NCBI GenBank assembly: GCA_964017195.1
Contig: OZ024888.1
Span: 14,160,201-14,224,200 of the forward strand
Source of the DNA: Siderastrea radians
Taxonomy: Eukaryota > Cnidaria > Anthozoa > Scleractinia > Rhizangiidae
DNA: 64,000 nucleotides
Reading direction: 5' to 3'
The translations under genes were made by a program, and so were the position numbers. The notes under the pieces are model-generated. The model did no database searches and was not told the origin of the DNA. It saw nothing but the letters and a program-made list of their open reading frames with translations. Positions 40,701 through 53,230 of the stretch are shown piece by piece; within the stretch, counting starts at the first letter, position 1, and each line of letters opens with the position of its first letter.

Positions 40701-43700
40701 GTCAACCCCAGTAAGAATAGTCTTTAACAGCAGCGCAAGCTACATGGGACAAGTACTAAACGAGTACTGGGCCAAAGGGCCAGACCTATTAAACAATCTT
40801 CTTGGAATCCTTGTACGATTCAGAGAAAACGAGATTGGCTTTATGGGTGATGTGAAGAAAATGTACCACACCGTAAAGACAAGAACCATTGAACAGCACA
40901 CCCATCGTTTCTTGTGGCGTGATATGAACATTAACAGGGAACCTGACACGTACGTCATCCAAAGAGTATCATTCGGAGATAAGCCATCCGGTGCAATAGC
41001 AACTATGGCTATGAGAAAAACAGCCGAAATGTCAAGCAAGAGATATCCACAAGCCGCAAGGACCATAATTAACAATTCATACATGGATGACATTGTCGAC
41101 AGCGTGCCGAGCAAAGAACACGCCGAACAGGTTACGAATGAAATCGAAAAGGTATTAATTAAAGGAGGATTCAAGATTAAAGGATGGTTTTACTCGAACG
41201 ATGAGACGGCCAACGATATGACCTTAGAACCGCACCAAGAGACCTCATCCACTGAAAAAGTACTCGGTGTCATCTGGAATACGAACAAAGACCAATTCCG
41301 ATTCAAAGCAAACGTGACCTTATCACCTATAGGGAAGGCTAAAAGCCATGGTACAGAAGCCGCCATTCCCACCACAATAACCAAACGAATGATTCTCTCA
41401 CAAATCAATCGCGTTTACGATCCGCTTGGTCTTGCATCTCCGGTCACTGTCAGAGCCAAGATCCTAATGCGACAATTATGGACAGCAGAAGAAAGTTTAG
41501 ACTGGGATGATCCGATTCCTGAAAAACAGAGGGATAACTGGCTAGAATTCTTTCAAGACCTACGTAACATGGATTTGGTCATCTTCCCGAGATGCCTCAA
41601 GCCATTAGGTGCAATTGTACCACCTATCCTTATTATATTTAGCGATGGATCCGACAACGCATATGGAGCGTGTGCCTACGTCCGATGGACCCTACCAAGA
41701 GAGAGATTCGATGTTAGACTAATAATGTCGAAGAACCGACTCTCACCAAATAGGAAGATATCAATCGATCGCGTAGAATTATGCGGTGCTGTCTTGAATA
41801 AGAGGCTTAAAACCTTCTTGGAAAAGGAATCCCGATATCAGTTTGCGAAATACTACCATATCGTCGACTCTCAGATAGTGCATGGAATGGTTCAAAAGGA
41901 ATCTTACGGCTTTAACACTTTCGCAGCGACCCGCATTGGTGAGATACAAGAAGGCACTGACCCTCAAGATTGGTATTGGATGAGAGCGACAACAACATCG
42001 CGGACTGGATAACTAGAGGTAAAAGACCAAACGATATCGATGCCGACAGCGATTGGCAGAGAGGTCCAAGATTTTTAAGACTGCCCGAATCCGAATGGCC
42101 GATCAGCAAAGTGATCTGTAAACAAGAATCAGCAGACCAGCTTAAAAGGGCAACGACAATGCATACCGCAACGAAGGATGACTCACTAGCGGAAAGAATA
42201 AACATTAACAAGTACTCAAGCTATAAAAAATTGCTAAGAGTAACGGCACGAGTGCTATCCCTTTATAAACGAAAACCATCAACAAGTTTAAAGAATGCAA
42301 CCAAGACTTTGATACCTGATGATATCGCAAAGGCCAAAACGTTCTGGATCCTAGAAGCGCAAAGGTCTATGGCTTCTGATGTAAAGATAGGGAAATACAA
42401 GCGATTATGCCCAAGAACAAGAGAAGACGGAGTAATTGTAGTTGGCAGTCGAACGAGCAAATGGATGCACATGAGCTACGACAAGAGTGAAGTGATTCTC
42501 CTGCCTCGAGAACATCGTTTTTCCCTACTCTACTCGGAGCACAAACATGGCATTGGACATCACGGAGTATCGACAACCGTAAGCAAGATCAGGTTATGAT
42601 TTTGCATCCCAAAAATCTATAACATGGTTAGCTCCATCAGACACAAGTGTGTCATCTGCAAGAAATTGGACGGAAATCTAAGTGTACAAACCATGGGACA
42701 ACTTCCGGAAGAAAGAGTCAAGCCGTCCCCTCCATGGCACAACACAGCAATCGACTTATTCGGACCACTGAAAATAAGAGATCAAGTAAAGAGACGGACG
42801 ATTGGAAAATGTTATGGGGTTCTATTCAATTGCATGAGTACAAGAGCCGTTCATATTGACCTGGCATCTGATTACAGCACAAAAGCATTCTTACTCGTAT
42901 TGAGACGGTTTGCATCTCTGAGAGGGTATCCTGCAAAGCTTTCCTCAGATAATGGCCCACAACTGGTATCAGCCAATGAAGAGCTACGAAACATGACAAA
43001 GGGCTGGGATATGAAAAAACTCGAAGAGTTTGGAGTGAGCGAAGGACTAAAGTGGGAATTTACACCAGCTGACGCCCCCTGGCAGAACGGAATCTCAGAA
43101 GCCCTTATAAAATCCGTCAAACGAGCTATCACCGCGGCAATCGGCCAGAACATCATGATATTTTCAGAGCTCCAGACAGTCTGTTTCGAGGTCGCCAATT
43201 TAATTAATGAAAGACCAATAGGGCGACATCCCACAACACCTGAAGATGGAGCATATCTCTGTCCGAATAATATCTTATTAGGACGTGCATCTGCAAGAAT
43301 CCCCAGCGGACCATTTGAAGGAGACGCAAATCCTCGCCGCCGTTTCTACTTTGTACAAGGCATCATAAACGCGTTTTGGAGCAGATGGACACGTGACTTC
43401 TTTCCGAGTTTATTAATAAAACAAAAATGGCATACATGTTAGCGCGACGTTAAGGTTGGCGACATCGTGCTAATTCAAGATTCGAATCAAGTAAGAGGTA
43501 AATGGAAACTCGGACGCGTCGTAACAGCTAATCCGGGAAAGGACGGCAAGGTCAGAAAGGTTGAGATCCAATACAAGAACCCAGTGCTAAACGAAAAGGT
43601 ACAAATCTACAAAGGTCGGGGTTATGTGACAGTAGAGCGACCCGTACAGCGACTTGTTGTGATTGTCCCCGTCGACGAAGAAGACGAACTCCAGGGTTAA

Positions 43701-46700
43701 GATTAAAATATTAAAAAAAAGGGACACAAAAAACTAAGGACTCCGTATGTTACACTTTCAAAGAGTGGGGAGTGTTTCGTTGGAAACGAATTCTTAATTT
43801 GTGACGATTATGTTACAATCGATAATTAATGAGAGAATTACGTTACAATCGATAATTAATTGTAATTAGTGACATTGCGAACGACAATTGAGATTGCCGC
43901 CGGTTTTCCTCCCGAAGATAAAGAATTAAATAAGAGCCATCGGGTATGGAAATATTCAATCATTCAACTTTGGCAATATTGTTGTGTATAATTATCGTTG
44001 TGATGTTAATACAGGTTTCGAAAGACTCAAAGCTGTAAACCAGGTACTACCCTATACGAGACAGCAAATAAACTAAGAGTCCTTTGACACGTTGGTGAAC
44101 TTATTAACCGCTTCGGTCGAGGAAACACTATCAAATAATTAATGTCGTATTAGAGCAATTAGCTTTAATCTTTTAAGTCCCAATATCAATATCCATGTTC
44201 TCCTCATTGCTCCTCATATATTTCTTATCAGTAGTAGTAATTAGGAGAATTGCATAAACATTAAGATATTTTGTCTTTGGTGATCCAATCACCTTATTTA
44301 TTCTCATGTCATGTATCTTTGATCAAGTAGTGATATTGTAAGGAGAAATTAGATGCTTGTCACCATTGGGGCTTAAAGGATTAAAATGGTAGTAAGCCTC
44401 TCGAAAACTTGATTGCTTGAATTAAAATACACGACATTTTATTCTTACTCCACATACGTTTATCTTGTAAGTTCCTTCTTGAATCAAGGTCTCCAGACTA
44501 CGGTTAAAATTGCGTTCCTGACAATCCATAGCTAAGCCACTATGAACCAAAATCTTTTGTTCAGCGAACATTAAAAAGAGATGAACTGGACATCCAGGGC
44601 AGTGTACTCCACGACAACAATATTTGTAGCTTGCTATATTGAAGGAGAAAAACAAAAGGAAAAGCAATCAACGAACTCAGCTATCAAGAAAAATATCATC
44701 TTCAAAGACTGTGTTCCATTTGGAGTTTGATTCTTAGAATAAAAGGCTATGACCCTTGTCCAGTAACACAGAGTAGATACAACCCAACACGACGGATATC
44801 AACGAAACAAGCAAGACAACAAAACACAACACAGTACAGTAGAATACAGTGAAATACGAAGAATACAGTACAGTACAGCACAATGCAGTGCAATGCAGTA
44901 CCGTACTCAGCAGTACAGCAGTGCTGTACAGTACAGTACTGTACTTGTACAGGCAGTACGGTTCGATGCAATGTAGTGCAGTGCAGTGCAGTGCAGTGCA
45001 GTGAAGGGCAGTGAAGTGCAATACAGTAATAGAATGTGATACGAGACGATCCAATGAAATGCAGCGCATTACAATTGCACAATAAAATCAATCAATTTAA
45101 GCTTTTCTGACCCCGAATGGGATGGTATATATATCTCATATCAACTAGCGCTACCCAGTTCAAACGGGTGTTTATTTAAGTTAAAAATCTAGAAGCCTGA
45201 GACCTTTTCTTTTGGGTGCCTTTTCGACTGACCAATGTGTACGGTATGGACAGTTATATAACTTGTGCTATAATTATATGGAAGTGTTCCCAGCATAGAA
45301 ATTAGATTCAACTGATAGAAAATTACAAGCCATCACTTTTACCTCGAATAACAAGCTTTTCCCCACTTTTAACGCTGACGTTCTCAGGTATTGAATTAAC
45401 CTGGAATTCTACATATTCAACACCTGAAAATAACAGCAAAGACAACAAATACAAAAGAACAAAATTATATACTTCCCTTAGCAAAAAATGCTTCGAGTTA
45501 ACTGATGAGTTAAACCCTACTTTAGTTCAAGCAGGCATCTTCATCTTTATGGAGTCAAAATGTCAAAACACCACTTCACAAAACACCGTGTTACCTTTGA
45601 AAAAGATTTATTGAAATGATATTTCTTTAAAACTCCTGCGTGATCAATTATTAAATTCTCATCATTATCATCATCATCATCATCATCATCATCTTCCTTA
45701 TCATTATTATTATTGTTATTATTATTATTACTATTATTATTATTATATAGACAAGAGTGTTTTAATGGCAAATACACCACATGTAAGGTTAATAAGAGAC
45801 TACATCCCTTTTACTCTGTTTTTTTTTCATGTCTATATAGTGAAAAGAAAATTACACGGCGGCTTGAAGATATGGATCTTATTTTCTCGTGGTAAAAACA
45901 ATATTTACTCACTCGTTCGTAAAATATTGTTTTTACCACTCGAAAATAAAATTCATATCTTCAAGTCGCCGTGTAATATCTATCTACATGTTTGCTTTGG
46001 GACATGTAAGGCATGATTTCAATAGTCGTATACTCAATAATCAGTTAGTTACCTGGCCGCACCCAAAACAAGTGAGCCTTATCAATCGGGCGCTTATGCG
46101 TGCCATCGGGTAACTTCATCCCCACTGATGCGCAGTCTTTAAGTTCACTTTGTTTCATAAGTGTCTCCATAGCGTACAAGTGGCACTTACTCAAAAAAAC
46201 TTCTCTGGACAACTGTGAAGAAAATCTAAAACACAATAAAAGGACTTAATATTTGCTTAACACTGCTTTTTCACTCTTTGTGACCAGTGTTTTACCCAGT
46301 TTAGACCACGCTTTTTTGGACTTCTGGGTCGGGATGGGGGCGAACTCGTTAGAATATTAAAGCTATGACACAAACAAAGAGGCCGGTTGTGCGCCCAAAA
46401 ATGTTTGCTTTGAGGTCCGCAACACGGGATGATGACGTCACTGTCGTAAGAATTACGTCATGTTCTTAAAAGCGGCCATCTTGGATCCGCCTCCTTGAAT
46501 TTCTTGATTTTTCCAAAATACCAAACTGTTCCCAGATAAATTTTAGGAAAATTCATCGTTTGGTTGCTTTAGCTTGCATACTGAAAAAGTTTTCAACGTC
46601 CAAAAACCGTGCGGGCAGATCCCCCTTCCTTCCCCAGTTGTCTGAATAGGGTAATTTAGCCTGCGGTTGGCGCGCAATTCTATGGAGGAGCTTTTTGAGT

Positions 46701-49700
46701 TCAACCGGTTCACTACAAGGCTCCACAGCACTAGAGCGAACACGCAACCAAATGAGCCTGCTCGTAGGCTTGTGTTAAGTTAAATAAGAACAAGACTGGG
46801 CTGGGTGTAGTCTTCTACGTATATGCAGCCGTTATTGGGTAATAATAATAATGGCTGCTTAGGAGACTAGGGCTGGGTACATTAACAATAGAGCTCTACA
46901 GTGCAAAGTGTCCTCTTACTTATCCCATTGATTATGGTCGGTCCGGTATCCAGAGGCTAGTTTTGCAACCAGTACTTTTCCTGTTTCTTCGTCTCTGTTG
47001 TCAACTGCAGATTGGCCCTGTTGCCCAGTGTGTAGCCATAATTCGCAGACGTCGTCACAAGCAACGTAGAAGGTGTAATTTCCGGTTTCAGGAACCTTAA
47101 ACAAACACGGAGGGAGAAAATGATTGCAAAATGGAAGTTAATCTCTTTGTCAATAATCTGAACTAGGGATCACATCCAAATAGGGACGTGCACGGATTAC
47201 TAGCGAAAAAGACTATTAAGAAAAAAAGTAAATTAACATTTAGAGAAGCGGGTTTGTTAAAAAATGTTGTAAGTGCTCTGATTCTGCAGCATCCGAAATA
47301 TGTGTCAATGTCGCGGTTCAAGTTGGCAACTTTCGTCCCATTGCAGCAGAATCGTTTGGCCATGATTTCCATTTCCTCCTAATTGTGAGAACCTGCTTTT
47401 AAATTGGTAGTGCTCTTTGCACTAGCCCTTGCCTCAATGGTTGTTTAATGCAATGGCTGCGTAAATGAGTCCTAATGAGTAGTTCCTGAAACCGCGAGGC
47501 CACTCAACTTCAGTCGGCATGTGTGTTACGTTTGTGTAAGACATGTGTACGCTTGATACTCTATAATTCGCGCCAGTGCGATTCTTTTATCATTATCATT
47601 GTCATTATTATTTGAGATCCTGATATTCCTTGTGGATTCACGTACTAATGAAACGAACCATCAGTTTTTGGGCCATAAGATTTATAGTGCACCTGCAAAT
47701 ATGCGGTCAGCCGCTGACCATAATTGGTGTGGAAGTTGAATGGAGCGTCAAAGTTTTGGAGAATGTTCACAACATCTGGATTGTTTGGGAACCTGCTATC
47801 AGCCCGTAAACTCGCTATTGACCCAGAAGGAATCTTGTACCAAATTTCCTGAAAGACACCATGAACGTCGGCTTGGTCGTCTGGAGAAGGTAAAAAGAAC
47901 GTAATATGATAAGGCAAGGAGCTGATTTCCTACCAGCAAGCGGCACACTCGAACACCAACCCGCGGTATGGTCATTACCTTACGCATGCGCACCGCCATA
48001 TCACCTGGGCAGTGGCATCCATGGACAGCTCTTTCCTCCTTATCAGGACTCACCAGCGTGGCATTGCCGTCGGACCACATTTAACACTTCATAACGGGTA
48101 ATATCTTATGCAACTTTTGCGTTGTTTGGAAATACCGATTAAATGAGCCGTTGCAGCCTTCTTCGACTACGAATGCTTCACAAAGGATTTTTACAATCTT
48201 AGCAGTTTAAATAGAATGATTACGATCAACGTCTCACCTGTTGCAGTGATCATCACCTCACATAGCGTTAAATCGTTCGCTTTGTCAGCAATAATAGTTA
48301 GGTTCGTGGCCATTATTGACGGCTCACAGATCAGTAATCGTCTTTGTTGAGCCTTCCAATCATACACTTTGCAATCTGCTCTTTCCGAGTTTTTGCTGTT
48401 TCTTAAAATAACACCCATTTTCGGCATTTCTTCAATGCAGCATTCTGGTCTGTTCATGATCCAGAGTTTATATACACAAGTTCTTCTTTTCAACTTTACA
48501 CTCCACCAAACCTGTTCACCCTGTGAAAATTAATCTGCCATTAGGCGCTGTAATAAAGTTAACGAAAGTCAGCGGAAGCGTTTCCACTGACTTTTGCTGA
48601 AAAAGCAAACAAACAAAATTACGGGCTGTGATCACGAGCTGTTTAAGATTAAGCAAAGATCTTTTTGTACATGTAAGAGGACGTGATTATTTTAACCTTT
48701 TCTGAGTCCCAGCATCACTATACAAATTCTCATTACTAGTCTCCATACATTTTGTCGAGTACCAGTTGAGAGAACTTGTTTATATATCAAGACAGTTTAT
48801 CTTTGGTGCTCACTTCCCTAATTCTCATGATGTCATGACCTGTATGTTTTATAATGCGGTTATATGATGAGGAGATCACCATTGGGACTGAAAGGGTTAA
48901 AGGTATAGCCTACGCTTTCCTTTCGCTTTTGTATTCTTTTGTTTCCCAACGTCCAGAGTTTTAATTGAGTAGTCTGTGACTGCAGAGACGTAACAATAAA
49001 AATAAAAGAACAATGTCTGAACGGTTTAGGAAAACATTAAGACCATCACACATATAAACATACTGGTTACAAAGGCCCCGTCCAAAAACGCACACTTTAA
49101 TTTTTTATTCGTTCTTTGTCGTCCCTCTACACTAAAATGATCCAAAACGGAGATGTTTTTCAATGAAAAGAAAGGTTTTGGAGAACGCTCTCCAAAGTGG
49201 AGACTTTTGTCTATTGTTTTGGTGTGGACGGCTATAAAGGGAGCTTTCTGAAAATAATGACGTCACAACTAATTATACATACCCCAGTTTCCTGTACAAT
49301 TCAGGGGAGCTTTGTGTTCAATCGTTTAGGAATATGCATTAAATGCAAAACAATGAGTGTTGGTATATCGAGAAAGAGCCCAGTTTGCTAATCAAACATG
49401 AACTGATTTTTTTCATGTTACTTTTTTCCTTAACCATAATTCGTTAAACTACGGACACACTGCAATTTGTTTGCAACGTTTCTCGCTTTAAAATGGCGGC
49501 AGTCGCCGGTACCTATGTAGTATCGCAGATGCCACTAAAACACGCGCAAAAGACAGTAAAAAGGTCCGAAAAGGCCTGGGAACGCAAGCATCTTTCAATA
49601 TCCCTCTTTCACAGGCAAGTGTGGGCGGCGGAAAACTGCATGAAAATGCTAGTGTGGCTAAAGCAGAGGTTTTATAAAACGCAGTAGTGTTGACTACTTT

Positions 49701-52700
49701 TACTGTTGTGAGAAAAGATCCCCCAAAGTGTAACGTATCGGGAGGCGAGTGTCGAGCTGTGAGCGGAGACGCCTCAACAAACAGGGGTGTAGGTGCTAAA
49801 GAGAAAGCAGAACGTCCTTTTTCTCCCTCCTAAGCATTGCTAATTGGTAAATTTCAGCTTATGCGTAGTATGAGGAAAAAAGGACAAGTGCTTCAGTCCA
49901 GCTACTGGGAGAGAAGCCGTAGCAAAGCCCGAAAAATTGACCATGATCATGAGCTCAGTTCGGATATATCCGCTGACTGAAGAAAATTTCCTAGTTTACC
50001 ATGAGCACTGACAGCCGCAGTCTTCCCTATCATGATAACTTACTTCAATTGACTTGGTAAAAATGATCTATGTTACGTACTTTTTGACTTTTCATCGTGA
50101 AGCAAGAGGCGATGTTACCATCCACAGCATGAAATGACAATCCTGAAGTGATTGCCTGAGATGAATGGCCTGTCGGACGTCCAGAAACAGAATTTCCTAT
50201 AAAAGGGCAAATGCAGATTCTTGATTAAACAAAGTCTCATGGTAAAAGAAAATGAAAAAGAAAGTAAACCGGCCGTCAGAAAAACTGCATTACTGAAATT
50301 ATTCTTTATCGTTTTCATGTAGTGTTAGCCCCACCCTGATGAAAACATGTGTACTCCCCAGGTTACCCAGGCTTCCTCTTTGGTTTTTGCATTAGGAATT
50401 GTCTAATTAAAACAGTTGTGGAGGCAATCAATTCAGAAAGAAAGAATGTAAAATAGATCGTGAACTGTAATTAGAATGCAAGGAAGTTAAGACTGGGAAT
50501 CCTTTCAAATGCAAATTTTCCTTTTTTTTTTGAAAGGCCCAATGCATAAAGAGACTCTCTCACTAATCCCAGTTTAACCGTAAGAATACACGAATCTGGT
50601 CTATTTTTAATTGAAACTGTAGTATTGGGAGGAAAATTAGTGATTGGAAACCAAGTAGCTTGCAAGGATTCTCATCTCTCTAAAATAACCCAGAGAAATC
50701 ACTTACGCTCGTTTGTTTCACAGAGAAAACTGCCTCCGTAATGACAAGACAGCGGGTAAAGTTTCCAATCCAATGAGTCTTTGACTAGCACGCCACACTT
50801 CCTTTCTTCCCCAATGGCTGAAATGTTCCTACCTCCTAGCCATTGCCATGTGCTCATCTTGCGAAGCCCAATGTGTGCTCCTATGTTAACGTTAGGATGG
50901 TTGTTGTCTATAATGGTAAGACGACTAGCAATGGCTTGCCTCTTAGTTGCAGAATCCACAACAGCCAAGTCTCCTCCTTGCCAGGAGCAGTTCTCCCGCG
51001 CTTCGTCCCAGGCTAGGTAAATATTGCCTGCGAATACTTTGAAACATGTTTCCTCGGCTTCAAACCAAGCATCATCACAATTTGACCCTAAGCAAACAGC
51101 ACACCAAGAAACAAGGTAAGGTAACAGACAGATTGGCTAGTTCAGTAAAATACGGCATTTAAAGATAGAGGTGCTCGAGAAAAATCAACGAAATAATAAA
51201 TGGAAAGAAAAGAATTTCCAAGAGCTAACAAAATTCCTTTCCCTTTTCCGTATCGTTATTTCGTTATGTTTTTTTAAACTGTTTTTTGTTACTATAAGTT
51301 TTAGAAAGGGCCGTCACATTTTCCAGTATTAATCTTCTACTGCCATACTGAATTTCATAGCCTACTAGAATTGCGGACTCTTAACTTAACAACCCATACC
51401 GAATTCGTCGCGTCATTTTTAATACATGTAGCGAGGAAAACCGAAACTGAAAAGCCACAACAAAATACAATGGTTATTTTGGATAGCGTTTTCAAAGACA
51501 TTACCTGAGGCGTCTTTTTGTTTCTGACAGACAAATCCTTGCATAGTTATGCATGGTCTGTCATTAATTCGCCAACCTTTCCCTTTCCAATTTGGATTCC
51601 ATTTCAAATCCGCGCACCACCCATCCCCTGAAGGTTCTGCAGGACCCCAGAGTGACGACTTGGTGGAAAACGGCTGATTTTTAATTGTCATCCATCGCCC
51701 ATCACTAACAGCATAGGCACCAACATAAAAATATTCCCATTCGTCCATGTACTCATCAATAAAGTTAGTCAGTGTGTGGCCAGGTTTCACTCCGTCTTCG
51801 AGTACAGCAAGACGACCTCCACGGTTATGACACTCCAATCGGGCGCCGTCCCAGTTTCGCTTATAGATGATTTGTAGTTGGAAACACGAATCATTCACAC
51901 CACGCCACCCAGGAGGACAAGAATTAGTCTCTGAAGTTGAAGAAAAAGTAGTTAGTGCTAACTGGGTAAACGCAAGATTATACACAGTATACGTTGTTTA
52001 GACTAGTTTTACTTTCATCATTGCAGCGAACGTTTGTTTTAAGCTATACTTACACGTATTTGTAATGACTCGTAAGGAGTTACAGTTTTGGTTAAAAAGC
52101 TTCATTCATTCGTACATTCATCAGGAGCCCAGAATTCATTTATTCACTCACTCACTAACTAATCCGTCCGTCCGTCCGTCCATCCATCCATCCATCCATC
52201 CACCCGTCCGTTCGTTCGTTCGTTCATTCATCCCTCTATTTATTCACTAGTTCATTCATAACCTCACACACACACACAATCACTCGTCCCCCCACCTACC
52301 TGTAATCCATCGCCAGTGCATTGCAAGGAAGTATGGTGAAGAGATCAATATGAATTTTGGTGCTTCCTTATCTTCCTTTCTTACCAATTCTTTTATCTTT
52401 TAGCGTCTTATTAATCTATACTTCTGATCATTCAAACTATTCATGCGAATTAATTAACTGTTGGTTTCGATATCCATTTTATGACTGTTGTTACTAGAAA
52501 ATCGTCTGAAATTAATTGCATATACAATATAAAAAATATACATACAAAATACTACTAGTAGTCAAGATATCCAACTACTTCAATGGGAGATTCATGAAAC
52601 AAACAGGTCTCCTATTCGGAAGAAATAACACACTACGGACACAAGTATTCTTTAAATTTAAATGCTAGCTTTAGTGGCATTCTTTCAATATTCTCGCCTC

Positions 52701-53199
52701 AGTGCAATTTTACTACATTTAATAGTCGTTTACCAACAGTCTTCTCTACTCACCTGGTAATGACAAATTAGCGAAGAAGTACTCAGACTCAGCTGACCTG
52801 CCGCAGCACGTGTGATAGTCATCTAGGGCAATCCCGTATGACAACTTCTCTCCTCGGTTAAAAATCAACACCTTTCTATAATCCGCCTGATAAACTGTAG
52901 GAGAATAGAAACAATCGCGAGGAAAGCATTGCAGCTCAGCCATTGACAGATCTCGAGTCACACTCTTTGCACAATGCAGTGTATTTGTTGGGTACACAAA
53001 GTACATTACGTCAGTGGAGCTGTTTCTCGTTTGAGTAACTTGCAGCGTGAACTGATGAATCCAGCCGCTGTGAGCTGGAATTCTGTCGAGTTTGAAGTCT
53101 GCACCATCTTCCTTTATGAAGGCATACAGCGTTTGCATAACTAAAACAACAACAATAACAAGTAAGAATCGACAAACGAATAACCCGGAACGGACGGTC

Positions 53200-53230
<31 letters not shown>

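Larger units (their letters stand above)
37762..44127 (+). mobile_element. BEL/Pao-type LTR retrotransposon, full length but decayed
   Basis: Bounded by 355-bp LTRs beginning TGTTTC and ending GAAACA, flanked by 5-bp target duplications CTATC (37757..37761 and 44128..44132). Order gag (DUF1759), zinc knuckle, protease, RT, RNase H, integrase is that of BEL/Pao. By eye the LTRs differ at about seven positions (near 2%). Coding is broken by three frameshifts and three in-frame stops. Inserted in the intron between exons 14 and 15 of the receptor, in the opposite orientation. Confidence 0.95.

Noticed and set aside
44734..45091. Two long minus-strand frames rich in C, T, L and H
   Set aside because: They are readings of the CAGTA/CAGTG low-complexity repeat.
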